Of a DNA stretch of 29,557 nt, positions 14,341 through 23,094 are shown in pieces (position 1 is the stretch's first letter; every line of letters starts with the position of its first letter). Source of the DNA: Bacillota bacterium. GTDB taxonomy: Bacteria > Bacillota > Clostridia > Christensenellales > Aristaeellaceae. The stretch lies in the NCBI GenBank assembly GCA_023411175.1, contig JAEYPB010000047.1, positions 1 through 29,557 on the forward strand, given 5' to 3'. A program made the translations under genes and the position numbers. The notes under the pieces are model-generated. The model made no database searches and was not told the DNA's origin. It worked only from the letters and a program-made list of their open reading frames with translations.

Positions 14341-15429
14341 ATGAATTATCCGACGGATCAAAATGCCTTCACCGGCTGGCTGAGCGGCGCGGACAGGCCG
14401 GCGCTTCAGGCGATGCTGCGCTTTTTTCTCGAAGAAGCACAGCCCGAAGCGCGGGAAGCGCTGCGGCGCATGGCGGACGAGGCGCGGACGGCGCACTTCG
14501 GCAAGAAGGTTTTCTTTCGGGGGCTCATCGAGTTCTCCAGCTGCTGCAAAAACGACTGCCACTACTGCGGCCTTTCCAGAAGCAACAAAAACGCGGTGCG
14601 CTACCGGCTGACGGAGGACGAAATCCTCGGCTGTTGCCGCACGGGGCACGGCCTGGGCTTTCGCACCTTCGTATTGCAGGGCGGCGAAGACCCGTATTTT
14701 GACGACGACAGGATGTGCCGCGTCGTGTCGGAGATCAAGGCGCGGTTCCCGGATTCAGCAGTGACGCTGTCCCTGGGTGAGCGCAGCCGCGAATCCTACC
14801 GGCGCCTGCGCGAAGCGGGCGCAGACCGGTACCTTCTGCGCCACGAGACGGCGGACAAAGCGCATTACGAAAAGCTGCATCCGCCTGAGATGCGCCTTGA
14901 GAACCGCCTCCGCTGCCTTTACGACCTGAGAGAACTGGGCTTTCAGGTGGGCGCGGGCTTTATGGTGGAATCCCCGTTCCAGACCGTCGAAACGATTGCG
15001 GAGGATCTCCTCCTTCTCCGGGATCTCAAGCCCCACATGGTGGGGATCGGCCCCTTCATCCCCCAGAAGGACACCCGCTTCAAGGGCCTGCCCACGCCCA
15101 CGGCAGACAGGACGCTGATTCTTCTGTCCATCGTCCGGCTTCTTCTGCAGAAGGTGCTGCTGCCCGCCACCACGGCGCTGGGCACCATCGACCCCGGCGG
15201 GCGGGAAAAAGGGCTTCAGGCGGGGGCCAACGTGGTGATGCCAAACCTATCCCCCGTGCGTCACCGAAAGGATTACGCGCTCTACGACGGCAAGATCTGC
15301 ACCGGCGAGGAGGCGGCGGAGTGCCTCTTTTGCCTCAGTCGGCGGATTGAGTCCGCCGGGTTTCAGCCGGACTTCTCCCGGGGCGACCACCCGGACGCCG
15401 AGCGGAGGGAGGCCCCGTTATGCCGATAG
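14341..15429 (+). CDS. hydE: HydE, radical SAM maturase of [FeFe] hydrogenase
   Basis: A 362-aa radical-SAM protein with C69-x3-C73-x2-C76 (CKNDCHYC) in the setting FRGLIEFSSCC, followed by the HydE/BioB-like barrel (FVLQGGEDPYFDDD, LRHETADKAHYEKLHP, GIGPFIPQKDT). HydE works on the HydG product during assembly of the diiron subcluster. The ATG at 14341 with AGGAG 7 nt upstream is preferred over an in-frame GTG two codons before. It is translated right after hydG and 64 nt before hydF. Confidence 0.95.
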   Translation: MNYPTDQNAFTGWLSGADRPALQAMLRFFLEEAQPEAREALRRMADEARTAHFGKKVFFRGLIEFSSCCKNDCHYCGLSRSNKNAVRYRLTEDEILGCCRTGHGLGFRTFVLQGGEDPYFDDDRMCRVVSEIKARFPDSAVTLSLGERSRESYRRLREAGADRYLLRHETADKAHYEKLHPPEMRLENRLRCLYDLRELGFQVGAGFMVESPFQTVETIAEDLLLLRDLKPHMVGIGPFIPQKDTRFKGLPTPTADRTLILLSIVRLLLQKVLLPATTALGTIDPGGREKGLQAGANVVMPNLSPVRHRKDYALYDGKICTGEEAAECLFCLSRRIESAGFQPDFSRGDHPDAERREAPLCR

Positions 15430-15493
15430 CGCCTGGCCGCCCGTTACAACCGGAAAACCCGGCCGCGCCCGGCGCGGACAAGGAGGAACGCGG

Positions 15494-16741
15494 ATGAATA
15501 TGAACGAGACCCCTTCTGGCTCCCGGTACGCCATCGGCCTCTTCGGCCGACGCAACGCGGGCAAATCCTCCCTCATCAACGCCCTCGCCGGTCAGCCCAT
15601 CGCCGTCACCAGCGAGGTGCCCGGCACCACCACCGACCCCGTCCGAAAGGCGATGGAGCTATTGCCCATCGGGCCGGTGCTGCTGATCGACACCGCGGGC
15701 CTCGACGACGAGGGGGACCTCGGCGCGAAGCGCGTGGAAAAGACCTATGAGGAACTTCGCCGGTGCAGTCTCGCGCTGGTGATCTCGGATTTCGCGCAGG
15801 GCGTCACCGACTTTGAGGCGGATCTTCTCGCGCAGCTGAACAGGCGGCGCATCCCCGCGATCCTCGTCCTCAACAAGTGCGATGCCGCCCCGCCCGACCA
15901 GGCCTTCCTTTCCGAAATGAACGAGCGCTTCGGCGTGCCGGTTCTCGCCGTCAGCGCGCGGGACGGACAGGGCGTCGGCGCGCTGAAGGAGCAGATCATA
16001 TCGTCCGCGGCCATCGAGGACGATGAGCCTTCGCTGGTGGGCGGCCTCATCCGCCCGGGCGAAGTGGCGGTGTTGGTGACGCCCATCGACAAGGCCGCGC
16101 CAAAGGGGCGGCTGATCCTGCCGCAACAGCAGACCATCCGCGACCTTCTGGAAAAGGACGCCATCTCCGTCGTCGTGAAGGAGAACGCGCTCAAGCAGGC
16201 GCTTCAAGCGCTTGCTGCGCCGCCCGCCATCGTCATCACCGACTCCCAGGCGTTTTCACTCGTGGCCGCCGACACTCCGCCGGAGATTCCGATGACCTCC
16301 TTCTCCATCCTCTTTGCCCGGCAGAAGGGCGATCTTGCGGAGATGGTTCGGGGCGCGCGGCAGATCGAGCGGCTGAAGGCGGGCGACCGGGTGCTGATCG
16401 TCGAGGGCTGCACCCACCATCGCCAGGAAGACGACATCGGCACCGTGAAGCTCCCGCGCTGGATCCGTGAGAAAGCGGGCGACGGCCTTGAATTCGCTTG
16501 GGCGAGCGGCGCCTGCTTTCCCAAGGATGTGTCGGGCTATCGGCTGGTCGTCCATTGCGGCGGCTGCATGCTGAACCGCCGGGAGATGGGCTACAGGGTT
16601 TCAGAGGCCCGCGCCCAGCGGACTTATGTCACCAACTACGGCGTCCTGATCGCCTACCTCATGGGCATCCTGCCCCGCGCGCTCGCTCCGTTCCCCGCCG
16701 CGCGCCTGGCGCTGGAGGAGGAATCCTCCGGAAAACCCTAG
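15494..16741 (+). CDS. hydF: HydF, GTPase scaffold of [FeFe]-hydrogenase maturation
   Basis: A 415-aa protein combining an N-terminal Era/TrmE-like GTPase domain and a C-terminal iron-sulfur domain. P-loop GRRNAGKSS, switch region GTTTDPV, G3 DTAGLDD and G4 NKCD are visible. The C terminus has the HydF cluster ligands: Cys and His in CTHHRQED, and HCGGC about 50 residues later. HydF carries the diiron precursor and transfers it to apo-hydrogenase. AAGGAGG precedes the ATG. It is the last gene of the operon; a GC-rich hairpin (16741-16767) follows. Confidence 0.95.
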   Translation: MNMNETPSGSRYAIGLFGRRNAGKSSLINALAGQPIAVTSEVPGTTTDPVRKAMELLPIGPVLLIDTAGLDDEGDLGAKRVEKTYEELRRCSLALVISDFAQGVTDFEADLLAQLNRRRIPAILVLNKCDAAPPDQAFLSEMNERFGVPVLAVSARDGQGVGALKEQIISSAAIEDDEPSLVGGLIRPGEVAVLVTPIDKAAPKGRLILPQQQTIRDLLEKDAISVVVKENALKQALQALAAPPAIVITDSQAFSLVAADTPPEIPMTSFSILFARQKGDLAEMVRGARQIERLKAGDRVLIVEGCTHHRQEDDIGTVKLPRWIREKAGDGLEFAWASGACFPKDVSGYRLVVHCGGCMLNRREMGYRVSEARAQRTYVTNYGVLIAYLMGILPRALAPFPAARLALEEESSGKP

Positions 16742-16767
16742 CCCCGGCATGCCCACGCGCCCGGGGC
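16741..16767 (+). terminator. Hairpin after hydF
   Basis: GCCCCGG pairs with CCGGGGC directly at the hydF stop, with a 13-nt loop. No T-run follows, so it is at most a weak or factor-assisted transcript end. Confidence 0.35.
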
Positions 16768-16821
16768 AGCGACCGCGCAAAATTCACACTACACATATGG
16801 TTTAAATTTACGGGAATCATA

Positions 16822-16850
16822 TTGACCTGAACGTGCAAATAGCGCATAAT
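16822..16850 (+). promoter_or_regulatory. Promoter of FMN-binding protein gene
   Basis: TTGACC (16822-16827), a 17-bp spacer, then CATAAT (16845-16850), each five of six. It gives the gene after hydF its own transcription start near 16857 and a leader of about 100 nt that contains the hairpin CGCCGCC-TGT-GGCGGCG. Confidence 0.7.
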
Positions 16851-16959
16851 TCTTTATAGGAATCGCGGCTCAACAGGGGTGTGTATCTTTTTACGCCGCC
16901 TGTGGCGGCGGGTGCCCGGGAGATATTTGGGGGAGATGAAATTTGGGGAGGGACTGGTC

Positions 16960-18612
16960 ATGAAGCGGTTGGTTTCCATTCTGGTCGCATTGCTTCTGAT
17001 GGTGAGCGCAGCGGCGCAGGCCGAGGTGTTCACCGGAACCGCCGACGGTTTCGGCGGCCCGGTCGAGGTGACCGTGACGGTTGAGGACGGCAAGATTGTC
17101 TCCGTCGAAGCCACCGGCGCGAAGGAAACGGACGGCATCGGCACGCTGGCGCTCGAAGGGCTGCCCGCGAAGATCGTCGAAGCCAACGGCGTCGAAGTGG
17201 ACGTGGTTTCCGGCGCAACCTACACCAGCAAGGCCATCCTGGCCGCGGTGTCGAGCGCGCTGGGCCTGACCACCGAAGCCGAAGCGGCCGAGGCGCCCGC
17301 CGTCATCGAAGCCGCGGACGCGTATCTTGGCCTCGGCATCGTCAATAACGGCCGCATCGGCCCCGGCAAGGACGACAAGGATGTGCAGGTCTACTCCTTC
17401 AACGAGGTGTACGCCAGCGCGATCTTTGACGGCGAGGGCAAGATCCTGCACCTGAACGTCGACCAGTTGGAGGTCGCCACGCCCAACTACGACGGTGAAT
17501 CCATGCCCCACCTGAGCGGCCTGCCGGGCCAGCCGGGCTACAACATGGACGCCGACCACGACGAGAAGGTCGACTCCGTCTCTGAGAACACCGACGACAA
17601 CTTCCTGGCCGAAATCGCCGGCTGGAAGACCAAGCGCGAGCGCGGCGAAGGCTACAAGCTCAACACCGCTACCTGGCAGAACGAGATGGACGCCTTTCAG
17701 AAGCTCTTCGTCGGCATGACCGTGGACGAGGTGGACGCCTGGTTCGCCAAGTACACCTCCGACGTCAACGGCCGACCGCTGAAGGCCGAATCCTCCAACG
17801 AGCAGGATGTGGCGAAATACAACGCCCTCTCCGACGAGGACAAGACCTACCTTGCCGACGTCACCTCCTCCGCCACCATGAGCCTCAAGGACAGCCACGG
17901 CGACATCCTCGCCGCCATCCGCAAGGCCTACGAAAACCGCGTTCCGCTGGCGGCCATGTCCGCCACGGGCTTCGGCCTGGGCGCGTCCCACAACGGCCGC
18001 ATCGGCCCCGGCAAGGACGACAAGGACGTACAGGTCTACTCCTTCAACGATGTCGTCGCCGTGACGCTGTTTGACGCCGAGGGGCGCATCGCCGCCATCC
18101 AGGTGGATCAGGTGGAGGTCGCCACGCCCAACTACGACGGCGAATCCATGCCCCACTTCAGCGGCTACCCCGGACAGGGCGGCTACAACATGGACGCCGA
18201 CCACGACGAGAAGGTCGACTCCGTCTCTGAGAACACCGACGACAGCTTCCTGGCCGACGTCGCTGGCTGGAAGACCAAGCGCGAGCGCGGCGAAGGCTAT
18301 AAGCTCAACACCACCACCTGGCAGAACGAGATGGACGCCTTCCAGAAGCTCTTCGTCGGCATGACCGTGGACGAGGTGGACGCCTGGTTCGCCAAGTACA
18401 CCTCCGACGTCAACGGCCGGCCGCTGAAGGCCGATTCCTCCAACGAGCAGGATGTGGCGAAGTACAACGCCCTCTCCGACGAGGACAAGACCTATCTCGC
18501 CGACGTCACCTCCTCCGCCACCATGAGCCTCAAGGACAGCCACGGCGACATCCTCGCCGCCATCCGCAAGAGCTTTGACTACAAGGTGCCGGTCGAACTG
18601 ACCATCGGGTAA
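16960..18612 (+). CDS. Secreted FMN-binding-domain protein with duplicated module
   Basis: About 550 residues. The ATG at 16960 has GGGAGG 8 nt upstream; a signal peptide follows (KRLVSILVALLLMVSAAAQA, cut near residue 23) without a lipobox cysteine. Residues about 26-108 form an FMN-binding domain ending in D-V-V-S-G-A-T (Thr87 as likely site), the DxxSGAT motif to which ApbE attaches FMN covalently. Residues 130-344 and 345-550 are two copies of a 215-residue module starting NGRIGPGKDDKD, about 645 bp apart with no indels and almost identical in the last two thirds. The module is acidic and unrecognised, possibly another FMN_bind-like fold. An extracellular electron-carrier role is inferred from the flavin motif and secretion. 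Confidence 0.8.
   Translation: MKRLVSILVALLLMVSAAAQAEVFTGTADGFGGPVEVTVTVEDGKIVSVEATGAKETDGIGTLALEGLPAKIVEANGVEVDVVSGATYTSKAILAAVSSALGLTTEAEAAEAPAVIEAADAYLGLGIVNNGRIGPGKDDKDVQVYSFNEVYASAIFDGEGKILHLNVDQLEVATPNYDGESMPHLSGLPGQPGYNMDADHDEKVDSVSENTDDNFLAEIAGWKTKRERGEGYKLNTATWQNEMDAFQKLFVGMTVDEVDAWFAKYTSDVNGRPLKAESSNEQDVAKYNALSDEDKTYLADVTSSATMSLKDSHGDILAAIRKAYENRVPLAAMSATGFGLGASHNGRIGPGKDDKDVQVYSFNDVVAVTLFDAEGRIAAIQVDQVEVATPNYDGESMPHFSGYPGQGGYNMDADHDEKVDSVSENTDDSFLADVAGWKTKRERGEGYKLNTTTWQNEMDAFQKLFVGMTVDEVDAWFAKYTSDVNGRPLKADSSNEQDVAKYNALSDEDKTYLADVTSSATMSLKDSHGDILAAIRKSFDYKVPVELTIG
17347..18570 (+). repeat. Tandem 645-bp intragenic duplication
   Basis: The bases from 17347 match those from 17992 at a constant offset of 645, checked at both ends (17902 against 18547). 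The first ~150 bp of each unit differ at many codons; from about the GYNMDADHDEK codons to the end of the unit only scattered changes are seen. This implies a recent duplication or ongoing gene conversion. Confidence 0.9.
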
Positions 18613-18626
18613 AGCAAAAGCCATAC

Positions 18627-18660
18627 AAACGGAACGCGGCAAATTGCCGCGTTCCGTTTA
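18627..18660. terminator. Terminator after FMN-binding protein gene
   Basis: AAACGGAACGCGGC (18627-18640) pairs perfectly with GCCGCGTTCCGTTT (18646-18659) around AAATT. The arm ends supply a short T-run on both strands. Confidence 0.75.
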
Positions 18661-18663
18661 AAG

Positions 18664-18865
18664 CATCAAAAAAACCCGCTGGTTTTTTTGATGCGAAGGG
18701 AAAACCCCTGCGTGCGCCTAAAATTCTCTGGAATTTCCGGGCAGCGCACTGACCAAAGGTGTTGATAGCGCCACCAGTGTCTTAACTGGTGGCGCTATCC
18801 CGTGCCCGGCGTACACGCCGCCGGGCACGATTAAACCTTACGGGACCTTTGTTGATGGTCTGGTT
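18664..18865. repeat. Interspersed multi-hairpin repeat, copy A
   Basis: It opens with a 14-bp A7/T7 hairpin (18663-18694). Next comes GTGCGC (18712-18717) pairing with GCGCAC (18744-18749). A perfect 14-bp hairpin ATAGCGCCACCAGT/ACTGGTGGCGCTAT (18765-18778 with 18785-18798) follows, and then CGTGCCCGGC/GCCGGGCACG (18801-18810 with 18820-18829). The block from about 18697 to 18831 is repeated at 29427-29557. The tail up to GATGGTCTG (18854-18862) is shared with a degenerate copy near 25215. No ORF fits it. Read on the minus strand it begins right after the uxaA stop codon. Confidence 0.8.
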
Positions 18866-18882
18866 CCGTTTTTCGTATTCAT

Positions 18883-20355
18883 TCAGAGCGTCACGCCGTT
18901 TTTGAAGATCGCAATCTGGCGCTCACCGTTTTGCTCGTTCCGCGTTTCGGCGCCGGAGGCCGTGTCCAGGACGAGACGCATAAGCCGTCGCGCCTCGTCC
19001 GCAAGCTCCGCGCCGTCCGCCAGCGGGCTGGCGTCGAAGTCGATCCAGTTTCTCTTTTTCGCCGCGAGGGCGGCATTCGAGGATATTTTTACCGTCGGTA
19101 CCGGCGCGCCCAGCGGGGTTCCCCTGCCTGTCGTAAACAAAACCAGCTGCGCGCCCGCCGCCGCCAGCGCCGTCGCGGCGCAGATGTCGTTTCCCGGCGC
19201 GTTCACGAGGGTCAGGCCGCTTTTTCTGCGCGCCTCGGCATAGCCCAGGACATCCGAAACCGGGCTTGTTCCGCCCTTCTGGGTACAGCCCAGGCTCTTT
19301 TCCTCCAGCGTGGTAATGCCCCCCGCCCGATTCCCAGGCGACGGGTTTTCGTACACCGGCTGGCCGTGGGACGCAAAATATCGCTTGAAGCCGTTCACCA
19401 TGTCCGCCGCACTTTGGAATGTCTCCAAACCCTCGCAGCGGTTCATCAGGAGCGTCTCCGCGCCGAACATCTCCGGCACCTCGGTCAGGAGCACGGAGCC
19501 GCCCGCCGCGCACACGCCGTCCGATACCGCGCCGAGCAGCGGGTTGGCCGTGATGCCCGACAGTCCGTCGGAGCCGCCGCACTTGAGGCCCAATACGAGC
19601 TTGGAAACGCCCTGTGCCGTCCGCTGGTCGCTCCGCATCACCGACGCGATTTCGCGGACCAGCCGCAGGCCCTCCTCGATTTCATCCTCGGCGTCCTGGG
19701 CGTTTAGAAAGCGCACGCGGCGCTCGTCCACCGGGCCGAGCACCGCTCGAAAGGCTGCGATGTGGTTGTTCTCGCACCCGAGGCCCACGACCAGCACGCC
19801 GCCGGCATTGGGGTGGCGGGCCAGGCGCGCCAGAGTTTTCTGCGTATTCTCATGATCCTCCCCCAACTGGCTGCAGCCGTAGGGGTGACAAAACGCGTAG
19901 ACCGGGACACCGGCCTCCCGCCGCGCCCTGTACGCGATCGCCTCGGCCGCGCCGTTCACGCAGCCGACCGTGGGCAAAATCCAAAGCTCGTTCCGGATGC
20001 CGACGGAGCCGTCCGCCCGAAGGTAGCCCATGAAGCTGCCCTCGAAGGGCGCGATGGCCGGAATGTGGGAGGGCTCGTAGAGGTACTCCCGCTCGGCGTC
20101 GAGCTTCGTCGTCAGGTTGTGGGTGTGAACCCACGCGCCCAACGGGATGTCCTCCGTGGCACGGCCGATGGGCATGCCGTACTTGATCACATCCTCGCCC
20201 CGGCGGATGGCGCGAAGCGCCATCTTGTGCCCGGAGGGAATGTCGCAAAGCGCCGTGACGCCCAGCGCCTGGGCACCCTTAGAAAGGGGCGCGAGGGCAA
20301 CCGCCACGTCGTCCGACGGGTGGATGCGCTTTGCGCGCGCCTCCGCCCCGCTCAT
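18883..20355 (-). CDS. uxaA: Altronate dehydratase
   Basis: A 490-aa UxaA-family dehydratase. The N-terminal SAF domain (about 10-85; HPSDDVAVALAPL, GHKMALRAIRRGEDVIKYG) is joined to the long altronase/galactarate dehydratase domain with GCSQLGEDHENTQ, GLKCGGSDGLSGITANP and LEEKSLGCTQKGG. It removes water from D-altronate to give 2-keto-3-deoxygluconate in the galacturonate route, using an iron or other divalent metal. The open frame extends upstream, but the ATG at 20355 overlaps the uxaC stop in an ATGA junction and gives the normal length. It is the last gene of its operon. Confidence 0.92.
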   Translation of the reverse strand: MSGAEARAKRIHPSDDVAVALAPLSKGAQALGVTALCDIPSGHKMALRAIRRGEDVIKYGMPIGRATEDIPLGAWVHTHNLTTKLDAEREYLYEPSHIPAIAPFEGSFMGYLRADGSVGIRNELWILPTVGCVNGAAEAIAYRARREAGVPVYAFCHPYGCSQLGEDHENTQKTLARLARHPNAGGVLVVGLGCENNHIAAFRAVLGPVDERRVRFLNAQDAEDEIEEGLRLVREIASVMRSDQRTAQGVSKLVLGLKCGGSDGLSGITANPLLGAVSDGVCAAGGSVLLTEVPEMFGAETLLMNRCEGLETFQSAADMVNGFKRYFASHGQPVYENPSPGNRAGGITTLEEKSLGCTQKGGTSPVSDVLGYAEARRKSGLTLVNAPGNDICAATALAAAGAQLVLFTTGRGTPLGAPVPTVKISSNAALAAKKRNWIDFDASPLADGAELADEARRLMRLVLDTASGAETRNEQNGERQIAIFKNGVTL

Positions 20356-21752
20356 TCTTCCACCCCGAAGTAGCGCCGGGCATTTTCGTAGGCAATGCCG
20401 CGGACGATCTCCCGCAGCGCGCCCTCGTCCTCCGGGTATTCGCCATTCTCCACCCACGTGCCGATCAGATCGCACAGGATGCGCCGAAAGTACTCGTGGC
20501 GCGGGTAACTGACGAAGGAGCGGGAATCCGTCAGCATGCCGACGAAGCGCCCCAGCACACCGATCCCCGCCAGCGCCTTCAACTGATCCAGCATCCCGTC
20601 CTTCTGGTCGCAGAACCACCAGGCGCTGCCGAACTGGATCTTGCCCGGCTCCCCGCCCTGAAAGCAGCCCGCCACAGCCGCCAGCGCGTAGTTGGCCGAC
20701 GGGTTCAGCGTGTAGAGGATGGTTCTGGGCAGCGCGTTTTCCCGCTCCTGCGCGTCGAGCAGCGCCGCCAGCTTTCCAGCGTCCGGATGGTTCGCGATGG
20801 CGTCAAAGCCGGTGTCCGGGCCGAAGCGCGAAAACATGCGCCCGTTCACGTCCCGGAGCGCGCCCATGTGGTACTGCTGCGCCCAGCCCCGGGCGTGGTA
20901 CATCCCGCCCAGCGCCACGAGGAGCATGGCGCGATAGTGCTCGAGATCCTCCGCCGCTACCGCCCCGCCGCCCATGCCGGCGGCAAACGCGCGCTCCGAC
21001 TTCGACGGATCGACATGCGCAAAGGGCACGGTGTCCAGCGCGTGGTCCGACAGGCGGCAGCGCTCGGTGTGGAAGTAGTCGACGCGCTTTTCCAGTGCGC
21101 GGACGACGTCCGCCGCCGACGCGATGTCAACGCCGGACGCCTCCGACAGGCTTTCGATGTACGCCTTGAAGCCGGGCCTGTCCGCGTTCAGCGCCCTGTC
21201 CGGCCGGAATGCGGGCAGCACCCGGACATGAAACGACGCATCCGCCGCAATCAATTGGTGATGCTCCAGCGAATCCACCGGGTCGTCGGTGGTTGAGAGC
21301 ATTTTCACGTTGAACCGCTCGATCAGCCGCCGCGCGCGGAAGTCGTCGCCATCGAGCATCTCGTTGGCCTTCGCCCAGATGCCCGGCGCGGTTCTTTCGG
21401 AAAGCGTCTCGCGGATTCCGAACACGCGCCGAAGCTCCAGGTGCGTCCAGTGGTACAATGGATTTCCGATGAGCCGCGGCATCGCCTTCGCGTAGGCCAT
21501 GAACCGGTCGTAGTCGCTCGATGTTCGGATGAACTCATTGTCAAAGCCGCAGGCGCTCATGGCGCGCCATTTGTAGTGGTCGCCGCCCAGCATCAGGTGG
21601 CCGATGTTCCGAAAGCGGATGTTCTCCGCGATCTCCCGGGGCGACAGGTGGCAATGGTAGTCGATGATGGGCATGGGCGCGGCGTACTCGTGGTACAGGC
21701 GGCGCGCCGTCTGGTTCGACAAAAGAAAGTCCTCGTCCATGAACAGCCTCAT
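20352..21752 (-). CDS. uxaC: Glucuronate/galacturonate isomerase
   Basis: A 466-aa uronate isomerase of the amidohydrolase superfamily. The N terminus reads MRLFMDEDFLLSN, followed by IIDYHCHLSPREIAENI with the metal-binding His33-x-His35. Other family marks are STTDDPVDSL, the VLPAFRPDRALN strand and MLTDSRSFVSYPRHEYFRR. It converts D-glucuronate to D-fructuronate and D-galacturonate to D-tagaturonate in the cytoplasm. The ATG has GGAGGG 6 nt upstream and overlaps the uxaB stop by ATGA. Confidence 0.95.
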   Translation of the reverse strand: MRLFMDEDFLLSNQTARRLYHEYAAPMPIIDYHCHLSPREIAENIRFRNIGHLMLGGDHYKWRAMSACGFDNEFIRTSSDYDRFMAYAKAMPRLIGNPLYHWTHLELRRVFGIRETLSERTAPGIWAKANEMLDGDDFRARRLIERFNVKMLSTTDDPVDSLEHHQLIAADASFHVRVLPAFRPDRALNADRPGFKAYIESLSEASGVDIASAADVVRALEKRVDYFHTERCRLSDHALDTVPFAHVDPSKSERAFAAGMGGGAVAAEDLEHYRAMLLVALGGMYHARGWAQQYHMGALRDVNGRMFSRFGPDTGFDAIANHPDAGKLAALLDAQERENALPRTILYTLNPSANYALAAVAGCFQGGEPGKIQFGSAWWFCDQKDGMLDQLKALAGIGVLGRFVGMLTDSRSFVSYPRHEYFRRILCDLIGTWVENGEYPEDEGALREIVRGIAYENARRYFGVEE

Positions 21753-23062
21753 GCGCGTCCCTCCGATCGGGTCGTGATGTTTTCTTCCACCGCGGCGGAG
21801 AGGCGGCGGATGTCCTCGCCCCATAGCGCCTCGTCCGAGAGGACCTCCCGGACGGACGAACGCCGCATCGCCGCGATTGTCTGCGGCTCGTCCCGAACAT
21901 CAAATCCCCGGTACAGCTCGATCAGCTTCGCCAGCGAGCGGATGAGGTTTGGCGGAAGCCGCCCGAAGCGCCGCTCGTATTCCAGAATCGACGGCAGCAC
22001 CCGCACCCGGAATTTCGAGACCGAGTTCAGCGAGATGGCGCGCCATTCGTGCCGGATAAAGGGGTTCTGAAAGCGCCGGAACACGCCCTCGGCGTATTCG
22101 TTCAGTTCTTCCCCTGGCAGGTCCAGCGTCGGGATGATCTCCTCAAAGACTGTCCGGCGCATAAACGCGCCGATTTCTGGGTCTGCCACCGCTTCACCGA
22201 CGGTTTCAACTCCGGCAAGCATGGCCAAGGCGACGGTGGCGGTGTGCGCGCCATTTAAGATGCGCACCTTCCGCGTCCGGTAGGGCGCAAGGTCGTCCAC
22301 CCACCTCACGTTCAGCCCCGCGCGGTCAAAGGGCATCTCCGCGGCCAGCGCCCAGTCCCCTTCAATCACCCACAGGTGGTACCACTCGCAGCAGTTGACG
22401 AGTTCGTCCGCATACCCGAGGTCAATGGCTTCGCCAGCCGGGTATCCCGTATTGATGCGGTCCACAAGCGTATTCAGAAAGTGGTTGTCCCGCTCGACAA
22501 ACTGAAAAAAACCCTCCCCAAGCCCCCACGAGCGCGCATGCCGAAGGACGTACTCCTTCAGTGTCCGGCCGTTCTCTTCGATCAGCTCGCAGGGCAGGAT
22601 CAAAAAGCCCGGAAGCCCCAGCTGATGCCGATGATAGAGAAGTGCCGCCAATCGCGCCGGGAACGATTTGGGCGATGCCATCGGCTCCCCCGGCTCGAAC
22701 CGGATGCCCGCCTCGGTGGTGTTGGATACGATCAGCCGAAGGGTTGGAACTTCCGCCAGCGCGAGGAAGGCGGGGAAATCCTCGTAGGCCTTGACACAGC
22801 GGGAGACGACGTCGATGGGACAGGCTTTTACACCCTCTGCGCCGCGAAGGATCTGCGTATACTGGCCGTTCTGCCGCTTGAGCGCGTCCGCGACGCCGCG
22901 CGGCGTGGACTGGACGACGACCACGGAGCCGTCGTACACCCCGGCGTCGTTCGCCACCTGCAGCATCCAGTCAAAGAAGCCGCGCAGGAAGCCCCCGCCG
23001 CCAAACTGGACGGCCGTCTCCCTCCGCGTGGTTTTCGGAATCACCTGGTCGATGCGCGCCAT
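21749..23062 (-). CDS. uxaB: Tagaturonate reductase (altronate oxidoreductase)
   Basis: A 437-aa member of the polyol/mannitol dehydrogenase family. The nucleotide-binding region VQFGGGGFLRGFFDWML is close to the usual UxaB FGEGNFLR form, with Gly in place of Glu and Asn. The C-terminal half has FVERDNHFLNTLVDRI, RILNGAHTATVALAML and RHEWRAISLNSVSKFRVRVLP, as in UxaB. It reduces D-tagaturonate to D-altronate with NADH. The ATG at 23062 with GGGAG upstream is preferred to an earlier in-frame start. Only 32 nt separate it from the upstream wall-protein gene, with no visible terminator. Fructuronate reductase (UxuB) is a related alternative, but the uxaA partner favours UxaB. Confidence 0.88.
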   Translation of the reverse strand: MARIDQVIPKTTRRETAVQFGGGGFLRGFFDWMLQVANDAGVYDGSVVVVQSTPRGVADALKRQNGQYTQILRGAEGVKACPIDVVSRCVKAYEDFPAFLALAEVPTLRLIVSNTTEAGIRFEPGEPMASPKSFPARLAALLYHRHQLGLPGFLILPCELIEENGRTLKEYVLRHARSWGLGEGFFQFVERDNHFLNTLVDRINTGYPAGEAIDLGYADELVNCCEWYHLWVIEGDWALAAEMPFDRAGLNVRWVDDLAPYRTRKVRILNGAHTATVALAMLAGVETVGEAVADPEIGAFMRRTVFEEIIPTLDLPGEELNEYAEGVFRRFQNPFIRHEWRAISLNSVSKFRVRVLPSILEYERRFGRLPPNLIRSLAKLIELYRGFDVRDEPQTIAAMRRSSVREVLSDEALWGEDIRRLSAAVEENITTRSEGRA

Positions 23063-23094
23063 GTGTCCGGCTCCCTTCGGGTCGCGCCCCGTTT

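Noticed and set aside
13251..14342. 363-aa open frame opposite hydG
   Set aside because: Antisense to a gene with all HydG catalytic motifs; a GC-driven shadow.
16891..18642. 583-aa open frame opposite the FMN-binding protein
   Set aside because: A shadow produced by high GC and repeated codons on the other strand. It is extremely rich in Val, Gly and His with no family match, and the plus-strand gene has signal peptide, motif and promoter.
20356..20619. N-terminal extension of uxaA
   Set aside because: It overlaps uxaC in another frame and has no relation to the SAF domain; the ATGA overlap start is typical.
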